From contig CAZZMD010000057.1 of NCBI GenBank assembly GCA_964655355.1, positions 1 through 25,655 of the forward strand: a DNA stretch of 25,655 nt, written 5' to 3'. The notes under the pieces are model-generated. The model did no database searches. It had not been told where the DNA came from and was given only the letters and a program-made list of their open reading frames with translations. A program made the position numbers and the translations under genes. The stretch is from CALGDE01 sp964655355. GTDB taxonomy: Bacteria; Cyanobacteriota; Cyanobacteriia; CACIAM-69d. This document shows positions 1-8,359 of this stretch, in pieces; the stretch's first letter is position 1; each line of letters begins with the position of its first letter.

Positions 1-189
1 GATTTGGGCGATCGCGGTGTCCGGCGCGAGGTCTTCGTTGGCGTAGGTTGGTTTTTCGGGCTGGGTCGCAATTTGGGCGACGATGTAGCGGGCCATAATG
101 GCTGCACCGCTGAGCAGCAAAGTGCCGGCGATCGCCCAGCCGAGCAATATGCTAAGTAACCAGCCAAACATCCGCGCCAACAGGGTCAT
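1..189 (-). CDS. membrane-anchored protein, N-terminal fragment (C-terminus outside window)
   Basis: An open frame of 63 codons runs from ATG at 187-189 off the left edge. AAAGGATCG lies just upstream and can serve as a ribosome binding site. The product starts with a short basic N-terminus and one long hydrophobic segment (about residues 7-32, with WLLSILLGWAIAGTLLL), then a polar stretch with TQPEKPTYANE. This reads as a single-pass membrane protein or one with an uncleaved signal anchor. The layout of hydrophobic anchor, Pro/Lys-rich linker and an Ala-Asn-Glu segment recalls small cyanobacterial proteins that carry an SH3-like domain behind the anchor, but that part is not in the window, so no function is assigned. 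It may be cotranscribed with the ycf46-like gene, which lies upstream on the same strand about 200 bases away. Confidence 0.6.
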   Translation of the reverse strand, partial: MTLLARMFGWLLSILLGWAIAGTLLLSGAAIMARYIVAQIATQPEKPTYANEDLAPDTAIAQI

Positions 190-358
190 GGATCGATCCT
201 TTGTATCAGGAGAGTATTAAATGAGGGTGCCCCACTGGGTCAGCCGGATAGGCTGATTGGGGTTCAGTGAGTCTATCTTAATCGCTTGGTTTTGGGAGTA
301 GGGACAATAGGGACTCTTTTGCCGATATTTATTTTTTCTCCTACTACTTTTATTGCTT

Positions 359-398
359 TCTATTCATCCTATTTTTTCTATTCATTGGCTCTATTCAT
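359..398 (-). repeat. three direct copies of a 9-base unit at the end of ycf46
   Basis: ATGAATAGA (read on the minus strand; TCTATTCAT on plus) occurs at 390-398, 377-385 and 359-367. The first copy contains the TAG stop of the ycf46-like gene. The spacing is uneven (13 and 18 bases). The gene-free stretch from 190 to 390 also holds an inverted repeat TCAGCC/GGCTGA at 240-256 with a 5-base loop and no T-run. The role of either is unknown; simple duplication around the stop codon is the most economical reading. Confidence 0.5.
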
Positions 399-1914
399 TG
401 GCGTCTTGGATTTGTTGGATGCGATCGCTGAGGCTGTTTTGCCGGGAGGCGAGCCGGGCTTTTCCGGAGGCGGCCCAGTTTTGCAAGGCTTCGATTTGTT
501 CGCGGGCGGTGCGAGCTAGGGGGACGATTTGACTGATGGCGGTGACAATATCATCGGTGCCGAAATCGCGGTTTTCGCTGAAGCCAATGTGCATGGCTTC
601 GATGAGGCATTGCTCGATTTCGGCACCGGAGAAGTCGGGGGATTCGTAGGCGAGGCGGTCTAGGTCGTAGGTTTTGAGGTTTTGGGGGCGCAGGCGGTTG
701 AGATGAACGCCGAAAATTTCTCGCCGTTCGGCGCGGTTGGGGAGTCCGACAAAAAAGATTTCGTCGAATCGTCCTTTTCGGAGCAGCTCTGGGGGCAAAC
801 TTTGTATGTTGTTGGCGGTGGCGACGACGAAAACGGGGCTGGTTTTTTCGGCCATCCAGGTGATAAAGGTGCCGAATACCCGGGACGCGGTGCCGGCGTC
901 CCCTTTGCCGCCGAGGCCAGCGAAGGCTTTGTCAATTTCGTCAATCCACAGCACGCAGGGGGCGAGGGCTTCGGCTAATTGAATCGTCTGGCGGGTGCGG
1001 GATTCTGATTCCCCAACCAGTCCGCCGAAGAGTCGTCCCACGTCCAGGCGCAGCAACGGTAAATGCCAGTGGTGGGCGATCGCTTTGGCGGTGAGGGATT
1101 TGCCGGTGCCTTGAATCCCCACGAGCAGTAATCCTTTGGGGTGGGGTAGTCCATATTGCCGGGCTCGCTCTGAAAAAGCTCCCCCGCGCCGTAGGAGCCA
1201 TTCTTTGAGGTTGTCTAGTCCGCCGATGTCGGAGATTTGCTCTTTTGCTGGGTAAAAATCTAGGATCTGGGTCTGGCGAATGGATTGGCGTTTTTCGTCC
1301 AGGATGAGTTCCACCGCGTCCTCATTTAGCCGACCTTGGGCGGCGATCGCTCGGCCCAGCACCCGCCGAAGCCGATCTAACGACAATCCTTGGCTGGTGC
1401 GGGCTAGCTCATCGAGTTCGCGATCGCCTAGGTTTGCGCCCATGAGGCTGGCCAGCCGTTGGATTTCTTCCCGTACGGTCTGGCGATCAGGCAGGGGAAA
1501 TTCCGCGACGGTGACCACTTCCCGCAGGTCGTCGGGGATGGTGACCTGGGGGGCAACGATAACTATATTTTTTGGTTGTGCTTTGAGGCTGCGGGCTAGG
1601 TTCCGTAGCTTGCGGGAGACGGCAATGTCATCTAAAAATCGTTGAAAATCCCGCAGGATAAATACCGCCGCGACCGATGTGGGTAGTTTTTCCACAAATT
1701 CCAGCGCCGATAGGGGATTCCGCCGGGCGGCTCCGGTATCCGTTGGGGTGCCCTGGTAGCCGTCGACAAAATCCCATACGTAAACGGTGCGATCGCCTTG
1801 TTCCTTTGCAAGTTGGGCGATCGCGGTTTCTAGCCGTTCTTCCTCGGCGGTGGGCACATAGATCAACGGATAGCGTGCCCGCAACAGCAACCCAAACTCT
1901 TCCGTAAATCCCAT
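391..1914 (-). CDS. ycf46: Ycf46-like AAA-family ATPase
   Basis: The 507-residue product has a poorly conserved N-terminal half (about 1-225, starting GFTEEFGLLLRARYPLIYV) and one AAA module (about 226-480). The visible ATPase parts are Walker A GIQGTGKS at 266-273, Walker B VLWIDEID at 321-328, sensor-1 ATANN at 365-369 and the arginine-finger region RKGRFDE at 379-385, followed by the alpha-helical lid with SPDFSGAEIEQ. This matches the Ycf46 family of cyanobacteria and red-algal plastids, in which the N-terminal half is a degenerate nucleotidase-like domain. The family has been linked to CO2 use and photosynthesis regulation, but its exact substrate is unclear. The start is supported by GGGAG nine bases upstream of the ATG. 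The protein lacks membrane segments, so it is expected to be cytoplasmic. Confidence 0.9.
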   Translation of the reverse strand: MGFTEEFGLLLRARYPLIYVPTAEEERLETAIAQLAKEQGDRTVYVWDFVDGYQGTPTDTGAARRNPLSALEFVEKLPTSVAAVFILRDFQRFLDDIAVSRKLRNLARSLKAQPKNIVIVAPQVTIPDDLREVVTVAEFPLPDRQTVREEIQRLASLMGANLGDRELDELARTSQGLSLDRLRRVLGRAIAAQGRLNEDAVELILDEKRQSIRQTQILDFYPAKEQISDIGGLDNLKEWLLRRGGAFSERARQYGLPHPKGLLLVGIQGTGKSLTAKAIAHHWHLPLLRLDVGRLFGGLVGESESRTRQTIQLAEALAPCVLWIDEIDKAFAGLGGKGDAGTASRVFGTFITWMAEKTSPVFVVATANNIQSLPPELLRKGRFDEIFFVGLPNRAERREIFGVHLNRLRPQNLKTYDLDRLAYESPDFSGAEIEQCLIEAMHIGFSENRDFGTDDIVTAISQIVPLARTAREQIEALQNWAASGKARLASRQNSLSDRIQQIQDANE

Positions 1915-2075
1915 GTTGCGTTATCTCCCAAAATTCCTGACCCACGGCCGGAGGCTTGATAGAGGCACCCAATCGAACACCTAAATATCAAGTCACCGTA
2001 GCAAATTTTTTTGGACCAAAGGAATCGCTGGGCATGAATAGCAACATGTTTGTGGCTTTACTTAACGTGATCGCC

Positions 2076-5000
2076 TTAACGCGATCGCCCCACTAAGGTT
2101 GCTGGCGAGTGGCGGGATTGGTCTTCGCTGGGGGTGCTCTCCTCCTGGGGTTGGTTGGCGGCGATCGCCACGGCAATAATCCCGCCAATCACCGCGATGC
2201 CCACAAACCAAAGCCAGGGAGGTATTCCGTTAGTCTCCGCTTCACTTTCATCGACTGGGGATGGCTGGGGAGTTGCTTCGGGGGCGGGCGTTGGGATGCC
2301 GCGAGTCATGGCCTCGGCAGTGCCAGTGGCGACATTACTGGCGGCATCATTGGCGACCGGTGCCGCCTCAGACTTTTTTACGCCGCTGCCCTCCAATGCC
2401 GCCGTTTGGGCGGCTTTTAAGCATTCCAATCCCGGCTCCGATACGAAGTAGGTCAGGTGATCGCAGGCGGGATCGGGCAGGATTTTCGGCTGGGGCGATC
2501 GCGCGGAATTGACCCGTTTGATGCTCTCCAACGTGACGGCAATGTCGTTGGGTTGGTTCAAAAAGACGGTGGTGACCACGGTGTCGACCCCTTTGCCGAG
2601 GAATTTGACTAGGGTGTCCAAGAGTTTGGGGGGGAGTTTGCCGTCTTCCTCCAGGGCCTCGGGGGATAGGGAGCGATCGCCGGCGACGATGGTGTAAGGG
2701 AGACCGGGGTCGGGACTGTCCCCGAGGGCGGCGATAAAGTCCGATTGCACGTTCATCTGGTTCAGGCTGTTGACGCTTTGGTCAAAGGCTTTCATCAGTT
2801 TGGCGATCGTGCCGGCGGGCCAGAACATTTTGGAGATGCTGTTGAGCCCGAAGGTCAGGGTGGCGAAGAGCCAATCTTGCACCGCTGCCCAGGGGGAACC
2901 GCCGTTGGGGGTGCCGAACATGGTTAGGTGTTGCACCATGTCTTTGCCCCCTTCCTGTTCGACAAACCAGCGGGAGACCAGCCCGCCCATGGAGTGGGCG
3001 ATGATATGAAAAGTTTTGCCGTGGCCGGCACCGAGTCCGACGGCTTCTAGGCGCTCTCGCAGTTTTTTGGCGTTTTGCTCGATGGGCGTATTCAGGTTCT
3101 CGTAGTCGAAGGCGAGCACCAAATCATAGCCGCCGTCGCCCACGAGATCCACGTCCCAAATGCTGTTGACCATGCTGGCGGTGTCGCCGATGATGCCGTG
3201 GATAAACATGACGATGGTGTCGGCGTTTGCCACTTGGGCTTTGACGTGTTCTACGTCTGAGTTGTAGACGGGCTTGTCCCCTGGGGTGACGGCGGCGAGC
3301 TGGGGATAGTCATCAAAGTTGCCCACCAGGCGATCGCTGATCAATTTATGAAAATAGATTTTCATAGAGCCGGTTAGGCTGCGGCTGCTGACCTGGGGCT
3401 CGGGCAAGGTTTCAATGGCGATCGCGGTTCGTCCGTCGTCGGTTCCTGCGCCATAGCCGACGGGGACGAAGTAATCGCCGTTCTTGGCGATCGCTAGCAC
3501 CGTTTCGTTGTCCGCTAGGGGCGCATTGACGGTGAGTTTTAGGGGATCCGCTGGGGTGACCGCATCGGGATTGGGGCAGGCGGACAGCTCTAAAATGCTT
3601 AGACCGGGATCGTTGCCTCGGGTGCTAGAGAATTGAAACTCGCCTGTGACCGACGGATCTACCCCCAGTGCCGCTGGCACCGTGGGTCCGGCATCCACGT
3701 CCCGCGAGGCGACTGCGGCACTGGCTAAACTTGCCTCCGCCCGCAGTCTGCCGTGGGGTTCTACGATGACCTGATCTTCTAGCAGTTCGACGGTGCGGCC
3801 ATCGCCGATCGCCAGAGATTCTTGGGGGCGGATCACTTCCGCGGCGATCTGTAACGTAATCCAATCATCGGCGCGGCGCTTACTGGCCGTCACTTTCCGG
3901 GTGCCTACGCCGCCCATCAGCAGATCCAACGTACCGGCCTCACCGGTCATATCGCGGGTGGTGGGGGGCGGCGCATCCAGCCCTTCCTGCACCATCAAGC
4001 TGGCGTCAAAATCGGTGGTGCTAAGAATGACCTTGAACACATCCCGCGTGACGGTGATCCCCGCCGCCAGCATTTCGTCATCCACGCTGAGGGCGATGTC
4101 CGCTTCCACCGTTTGACCAGGGGCCAGGCGGATACTGCGCTTGCCTTCCCGATGCATCCCGAATAAGAGGGGATCACCACGATCAATGGAATAGTCGCTG
4201 CCCAGGATCAGTACATCGCAGTGCAGGGTGCCGCTGCTGTTGTTGGTCAGCCGCAGCAAAATATCTGGGCTGATCCATTCGCCCCCGTCTAGTTCGTAGG
4301 ATAGTTGTACTTCGCCGGATCCCGTATCTAGGGGCTCCTGGAGCACCCCGTCCAAGCTGTATTTCAGGATATTGAAGCTGATATCGCTGGTTTTGATTTG
4401 ACTGCGGGCAGGGCTCGCAAGATCCAAGACCGTTTGCCACCGCGCCATATGCTCCAGCCGGGCGATCGCCTGTTCCGCTGCTTTGGGGGTATAGCTGTCT
4501 TGGGTTGTGCTGGGCACCGGACCGACGACGGGCAAATCGTCTACCGGATTGACAAACCAAAATTGCCCGTCGCGGCATAGCAGGGTTATATCGGCCCCAA
4601 AGGCTTGGTCTGCTTCCTTGAGCTGCAATGACGGTTGCCCCTCGAGACCGGACGTTGCAAATGTGGATCGTGCCAGTTCAATGCCCGCGTCATCTCCCTT
4701 GAAAAACACCATTAGCGGCCGTAGGGGCGTACTGGTGACAACGGCTCGATAGCTGACCGCCGTATCGAGTTGGTCTTCCCCTTCGGTGATTTCCACCTGG
4801 CTGCGATTGCCCATTACCCGCGACACTTTCAGCCGTGCCAACGCCCGAGAGAGCGATCGCGCTTCTTCGGCGGGCACATCCACTGGCATCACCGCCAACA
4901 TCGTTGACTGATCCCCGGCTGGTTTGGGAATGCCATGGACCGCGCCCCCATCAATAAACCAGGTGCGATCGCGGTTGCTATAGGTCAGGGCAAAGGCGTC

Positions 5001-5885
5001 GGAGACTTCTGCCGCTGCCGCGCCCCCGAGAAACGACAAACTCAAATCTTCGGCGTTGCTGGCATAGATTAACGGCGATTGATCCCGCTGTTTGCTGCTG
5101 ACCAGGGCATTCAAGTTGCGGATCAATTCGCGGTAGCTGAGGCTTCCTTGCGATCGCTGTAGGGTTTCCAACAAATGATAGGAAAATGCCCCGTGGGCTT
5201 TGCCATCGGCTCCCCGGCATTCTTTTGCGAGTTGATAATCCCGGCAGGCGGACAGGGCGACGTGGCGACCTTCCGGCAGATCCAGACCTTTGCCCGGTGT
5301 CCCATTGGCTAGGGCTCGCTCTAGGGTGTCTTTGTCTTCTGCAAAAAGATAGGTCTCTAGGGGACGGATGCGATCGTCGGCTGGGCCTTGCCGGGTGCCT
5401 TCTGCCACATCTCGGGTGCCGCCGCCGGAATGGCAGCAGTCCATGACCACTAAAATATGAGGATTTTTCTCCGCGACTTGGGCAATTAAATATCGCAGTT
5501 CTTTGTCGGCTAAGTCCCGTCCAGTGCTGGTGCGGCTGTCGTAGCACACCAGGGTTTCGTTCATGCCGTCCGGCTCGATGTGTAAAAACTCTTTGGGGGC
5601 CCTTTCTTGAGCCCCATGGCCGGCGTAGTAGAACAGCGCCACATCTTCTTCGGTGGCTTGGCATAAAAATTCTCGAAAGCCAGCAATGACGCCATCCCGC
5701 GTGGCCTGTGCATTTTTCAACACTCGCGGTTCGACCACTTCCCAGTCGCCGGCTTGGGCCACTTGCTCCCGCAAATAAAGCTCAATTCCTTCTACGTCGG
5801 TCACACAGCCCCTTAGGGTCGGGACCCGTGACGACGGATCGTACTCATCCACAGCGACCAATAGGGGATAAATCTTACGGGGCAT
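2076..5885 (-). CDS. caspase (peptidase C14) / alpha-beta hydrolase fusion with C-terminal membrane anchor
   Basis: A 1269-residue multidomain protein. Residues 1-290 form a caspase-like peptidase: FYYAGHGAQ places the catalytic His at 90 and MDCCHSGG the catalytic Cys at 151, so the dyad is intact. Residues 290-490 are of unknown fold. Residues 500-630 look like a beta-sandwich (LTNNSSGTLHCDVLIL...SDYSI) of a kind often attached to bacterial caspases. Residues 885-1150 form a lipase-like alpha/beta hydrolase: oxyanion motif FIHG at 894-897, nucleophile elbow AHSMGG with Ser965, probable Asp1114 and His1143 (CDHLTYF). A Pro/Glu-rich linker precedes a single membrane helix at about 1223-1243 (PWLWFVGIAVIGGIIAVAIAA), then a 26-residue polar tail. 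With no N-terminal signal, it is probably tail-anchored with the enzymes in the cytoplasm. Cyanobacteria are rich in such orthocaspases; their substrates are mostly unknown. The ATG lacks a good Shine-Dalgarno sequence. Confidence 0.88.
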   Translation of the reverse strand: MPRKIYPLLVAVDEYDPSSRVPTLRGCVTDVEGIELYLREQVAQAGDWEVVEPRVLKNAQATRDGVIAGFREFLCQATEEDVALFYYAGHGAQERAPKEFLHIEPDGMNETLVCYDSRTSTGRDLADKELRYLIAQVAEKNPHILVVMDCCHSGGGTRDVAEGTRQGPADDRIRPLETYLFAEDKDTLERALANGTPGKGLDLPEGRHVALSACRDYQLAKECRGADGKAHGAFSYHLLETLQRSQGSLSYRELIRNLNALVSSKQRDQSPLIYASNAEDLSLSFLGGAAAAEVSDAFALTYSNRDRTWFIDGGAVHGIPKPAGDQSTMLAVMPVDVPAEEARSLSRALARLKVSRVMGNRSQVEITEGEDQLDTAVSYRAVVTSTPLRPLMVFFKGDDAGIELARSTFATSGLEGQPSLQLKEADQAFGADITLLCRDGQFWFVNPVDDLPVVGPVPSTTQDSYTPKAAEQAIARLEHMARWQTVLDLASPARSQIKTSDISFNILKYSLDGVLQEPLDTGSGEVQLSYELDGGEWISPDILLRLTNNSSGTLHCDVLILGSDYSIDRGDPLLFGMHREGKRSIRLAPGQTVEADIALSVDDEMLAAGITVTRDVFKVILSTTDFDASLMVQEGLDAPPPTTRDMTGEAGTLDLLMGGVGTRKVTASKRRADDWITLQIAAEVIRPQESLAIGDGRTVELLEDQVIVEPHGRLRAEASLASAAVASRDVDAGPTVPAALGVDPSVTGEFQFSSTRGNDPGLSILELSACPNPDAVTPADPLKLTVNAPLADNETVLAIAKNGDYFVPVGYGAGTDDGRTAIAIETLPEPQVSSRSLTGSMKIYFHKLISDRLVGNFDDYPQLAAVTPGDKPVYNSDVEHVKAQVANADTIVMFIHGIIGDTASMVNSIWDVDLVGDGGYDLVLAFDYENLNTPIEQNAKKLRERLEAVGLGAGHGKTFHIIAHSMGGLVSRWFVEQEGGKDMVQHLTMFGTPNGGSPWAAVQDWLFATLTFGLNSISKMFWPAGTIAKLMKAFDQSVNSLNQMNVQSDFIAALGDSPDPGLPYTIVAGDRSLSPEALEEDGKLPPKLLDTLVKFLGKGVDTVVTTVFLNQPNDIAVTLESIKRVNSARSPQPKILPDPACDHLTYFVSEPGLECLKAAQTAALEGSGVKKSEAAPVANDAASNVATGTAEAMTRGIPTPAPEATPQPSPVDESEAETNGIPPWLWFVGIAVIGGIIAVAIAANQPQEESTPSEDQSRHSPATLVGRSR

Positions 5886-5926
5886 AGGTCTAGGGGCTAT
5901 TGAGAGCGTAACGGCAATTTTAGAAA

Positions 5927-5968
5927 CCCCTCACCGTTAAGGCGAGGGGGGAACGAATAGGTGAGGGG
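5927..5968 (-). terminator. probable intrinsic terminator between lysozyme and caspase genes
   Basis: A perfect 9-base inverted repeat, CCCCTCACC at 5927-5935 and GGTGAGGGG at 5960-5968, encloses a second C-run/G-run pair (GGCGAGGGG at 5941-5949) that allows an alternative fold with the left arm. T-rich sequence follows on both strands (GTTTTTCT on plus, GGTTTCTAAAATT on minus), so it could act in both directions. It starts 8 bases after the lysozyme stop and lies 42 bases before the caspase start, which suggests the caspase gene has its own promoter or depends on read-through. Confidence 0.65.
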
Positions 5969-5975
5969 AGTTTTT

Positions 5976-6869
5976 CTAAAGGCCTAGGGCTTTGCGGGTG
6001 TTGGCGCCGACGATGCCATCGGCTCCTAGGCCTTGCTGGGATTGGAATGTTTTGACGGCTTTTTCGGAGCCGGGCCCAAAGACGCCGTCGGTGTCGACGG
6101 TAATCCCGGCTTTAACGAGGGCATTCTGTAACGCTTTGACGTCGTCGCCGCGCAGGTAGGGGCTTTGGAGTTTGAGGAGACGGGGACCGCTGCTGCTGCT
6201 GCTGGCGGGTTCTGCGCCGGGTTTCCATTCCAAAAATCCATCCCAGGGCTCACCGAGGAAGAGGGCTCGCTCCGATCGCCGCCGTCGGGAGAGTCCTAAG
6301 AGTGCCCGTCCGCCGGCTTTATCCCAGCGGGGAAATTCGTTGGACGCGCCGGCATAATCTCCGCCGTTGAGTTTCCGCAGGAGGGTGGATTTTTTTAGGG
6401 CGTAGGCGCCGACGTTGTAGCTGAAGGCGACGAGGGCGCTGTATTGGTCGTCGTTGATTTCGACGCTGACGTATTTGGCGACGGCGGATTCAAATTTGCT
6501 GAGCTCCCGACGCAGCATGTCTTCGGCTTCTTGTTTGGTGATGGTCATGCCGGGACCGATGCCTTCGGTGCAGCCGTAGCCGATGGTCCATACGCCGACG
6601 GCGTCTTGGTAGGAATTGAGGTAGAGCCCTTCGTAGGTTTTGAGCAGCCGCATCCCTTCGGTGTTGATTTGGCGGGGGATGGCGCGGGTGCTTTCGATGA
6701 AGGGGGCTTCGGTGTCTGCGGCGGCGACGGTGTAGCGATCGCCTTGCATCAGTTGTAGTGCTTCAATCAGTTTGTCGGTGGAGCCTTCGGTGTCGATGAC
6801 GTTAATGGCTTCTCCGTCGGCCATTTCGTAAAGCTTTCCGTCCCCAAACAGTTGAATGGAGCGTTCCAT
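5976..6869 (-). CDS. T4-type lysozyme (GH24) with C-terminal peptidoglycan-binding domain
   Basis: With ATG at 6867-6869 the product has 297 residues. Residues 1-65 are an unrecognised N-terminal region (MERSIQLFGDGKLYEM...). Residues 70-220 are a phage-type lysozyme: Glu80, Asp89 and Thr95 (YEG, YQDA, WTIGYG) have the same spacing as T4 lysozyme Glu11-Asp20-Thr26, and GGRALLGLSRRRRSERALF is the family's terminal signature. A short Ser-rich linker leads to a PG_binding_1 domain (about 227-297; LRGDDVKALQNAL, DGVFGPGSEKAV, DGIVGANTRKAL). It should cleave the glycan strands of peptidoglycan. There is no signal peptide or membrane segment, so export would need a separate route, as for phage endolysins. 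The chosen start follows AAGGAC; an in-frame upstream extension to 6938 is Pro/Thr-rich and unlikely. No other phage genes are nearby. Confidence 0.88.
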   Translation of the reverse strand: MERSIQLFGDGKLYEMADGEAINVIDTEGSTDKLIEALQLMQGDRYTVAAADTEAPFIESTRAIPRQINTEGMRLLKTYEGLYLNSYQDAVGVWTIGYGCTEGIGPGMTITKQEAEDMLRRELSKFESAVAKYVSVEINDDQYSALVAFSYNVGAYALKKSTLLRKLNGGDYAGASNEFPRWDKAGGRALLGLSRRRRSERALFLGEPWDGFLEWKPGAEPASSSSSGPRLLKLQSPYLRGDDVKALQNALVKAGITVDTDGVFGPGSEKAVKTFQSQQGLGADGIVGANTRKALGL

Positions 6870-7051
6870 AGTCCTTGTCCTGGTAGTCCCTGTGATGGTG
6901 GTTAGTGGGCCAGGTGGAGGGGTAGGTAGAGGCACCACCTGAGAAGTTGGGGGCGGCGGATCGGTTTCTGGGTCTGCCGTCCTTTGCTTGTTATAGCCTT
7001 CGGGGTGGGGGGATAGGGGGGGTGTTTATTTATTGATGCACAAAAATGGCT

Positions 7052-7099
7052 CAGGGGCGTTGCCCCTGAAACCCCACCAAAGGGACAGCGTCCCTTTGG
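7052..7099 (-). terminator. two adjacent strong hairpins downstream of the small exported protein gene
   Basis: CCAAAGGGAC/GTCCCTTTGG (10-base stem 7077-7086 and 7090-7099, loop AGC) lies next to CAGGGGC/GCCCCTG (7-base stem 7052-7058 and 7062-7068, loop GTT). In the minus direction the second hairpin is followed by GCCATTTTTG, a T-run fit for intrinsic termination. The pair starts about 22 bases after the stop of the gene at 7122. Similar compact hairpin pairs occur as dispersed intergenic elements in some cyanobacteria, so it could also be a repeat-family member. Confidence 0.65.
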
Positions 7100-7121
7100 A
7101 ATCCCTGGTGTAAAAATCGTT

Positions 7122-7490
7122 CTAGTTGGTGCGCAGCCGGCTGGGGACGGGTTCCCGGTGGTAGAGGGTGTCGCAAATGAGGGGGCCGGGTCCATTTTTT
7201 TTGAACGGGACGGGCCAGCCTTCGCCGTCAACCCGCACGCGATCGCGGCAGTTATAGACTTCCCAGGGGTGTTTGTCGCCGTCGATGCTGACGATGGCGC
7301 GGTATTCCCAGAACCGTTTGGCGCTGCGTTTGATGTCCATGACGCAGATGCGTTGCTCCCCTGGACTTCGGCAAAATTCGGCTTGGGCGCTGCTGGGAGA
7401 CCCGAGCCATGCCCAAATCCCTAGCGCCAGCACTAGAAGCCCGAGCGCCCAGAAGGTGCTCCACTCCCGGAGACGGTCCATGGTGTTCAT
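7122..7490 (-). CDS. small exported cysteine-containing protein of unknown function
   Basis: From ATG at 7488-7490 the product has 122 residues. Residues 1-37 look like a signal peptide: basic MNTMDRLREW, hydrophobic core FWALGLLVLALGIWAWLG and a possible cleavage site after SAQA. The mature part of about 85 residues has four cysteines (EFCRS, RICVM, VYNCRD, PLICDT), enough for two disulfides, and is rich in aromatic and basic residues. I do not recognise a family. The start is favoured by AAGGA eight bases upstream, which overlaps the stop codon of map; the two genes are only 11 bases apart and are probably cotranscribed and translationally coupled. A second ATG three codons downstream is possible. 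Confidence 0.65.
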   Translation of the reverse strand: MNTMDRLREWSTFWALGLLVLALGIWAWLGSPSSAQAEFCRSPGEQRICVMDIKRSAKRFWEYRAIVSIDGDKHPWEVYNCRDRVRVDGEGWPVPFKKNGPGPLICDTLYHREPVPSRLRTN

Positions 7491-7501
7491 TTGACCGGTC
7501 C

Positions 7502-8359
7502 TTATACTTTGGTGCGATCGGTTAGGATTTCGTAGCCGTCTTTGGTGACCAGTACCGTGTGCTCCCATTGGGCGGAGAGAGAGCGATCGGTCGTTACGGC
7601 GGTCCAGCGATCGCTCAGGATTTTGGTGGTTTTCTTACCAGCGTTCAAAATTGGCTCGATCGCCAAGACCATGCCGGGGCGGAGCTTCACCTTAGGGATC
7701 GACCGGGTGCGATAGTTAAACACTGCCGGTTCTTCATGCAGGTTGCGACCCACACCATGACCGGTGAAGTCTTCGACGATCGCAAAGCCTGCGGCTTTGG
7801 CCACATCTTCAATGGCGGATGCCAAGTCCAATAGGGTTGCCCCTGCTTTCACCTGATGGATGCCCGCAAAGAGTGCTTCTTCGGCGACCTGGGTGAGGCG
7901 CTGTGCTTCCGGTGTGGTCTCTCCTACCAAAATGGTGACGCAGGAATCCCCGTGGAAGCCGTTGTAAAACGCCCCTGTATCCACTTTCACCACGTCCCCT
8001 TCCCGGATCACTTTCTTTTTGCTGGGAATGCCGTGGACGACTTCATTGTTGATGCTGGAGCAAATGCTGGCGGGGAAGCCGCAGTAGCCTTTGAAACTGG
8101 GTGTTGCCCCCATTTCCCGGATCCGCTTCTCCGCATAGGCATCCAGGTCCGCCGTGGTCATCCCCGGCGCTGTTATTTCCATAATTTCCTTCAAGGTCGT
8201 CGCGACAATCGCCGACGCCTTGCGCATAATCTCAATTTCGCGCTTGGACTTGATCTCAATTCCGCGCCGCTGTTTCTGGATCGTGGGGCCTGCCGGAGCT
8301 GCTTTTTTCCGAGAAGCGCTAGCGGCTTGGGGTGGCAGGAGATCGGCAAAAATGTTCAT
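7502..8359 (-). CDS. map: type I methionine aminopeptidase
   Basis: The 285-residue enzyme removes the initiator methionine from new proteins in the cytoplasm. The five metal ligands expected from the E. coli enzyme are all present: Asp127 and Asp138 (KVDTGAF...HGDSC), His201 (TGHGVGR), Glu235 (AIEPIL) and Glu266 (QWEHTV), and so is substrate-binding His109 (EVVHGIP). About 30 residues precede the catalytic core (MNIFADLLPP, then a Lys/Ala-rich segment), an extension longer than in E. coli. The lack of an N-terminal zinc finger or membrane segment fits a bacterial type Ib form. It heads an apparent two-gene unit with the small exported protein downstream. It is not next to secY/adk, its common neighbours elsewhere. 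Confidence 0.95.
   Translation of the reverse strand: MNIFADLLPPQAASASRKKAAPAGPTIQKQRRGIEIKSKREIEIMRKASAIVATTLKEIMEITAPGMTTADLDAYAEKRIREMGATPSFKGYCGFPASICSSINNEVVHGIPSKKKVIREGDVVKVDTGAFYNGFHGDSCVTILVGETTPEAQRLTQVAEEALFAGIHQVKAGATLLDLASAIEDVAKAAGFAIVEDFTGHGVGRNLHEEPAVFNYRTRSIPKVKLRPGMVLAIEPILNAGKKTTKILSDRWTAVTTDRSLSAQWEHTVLVTKDGYEILTDRTKV

Noticed and set aside
286..519. Hydrophobic 77-residue plus-strand frame
   Set aside because: Half of it lies antisense to the ycf46 C-terminus and the hydrophobic part comes from a T-rich spacer; no ribosome binding site.
4978..5664. 228-residue minus-strand frame overlapping the caspase domain
   Set aside because: It is a shifted frame of the caspase gene on the same strand with Arg/Ser/Pro-rich, unstructured sequence.
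5976..6869. Prophage remnant suggested by the T4-type lysozyme
   Set aside because: No holin, integrase, structural genes or attachment repeats are nearby; GH24-PG_binding proteins also occur as chromosomal genes in cyanobacteria.
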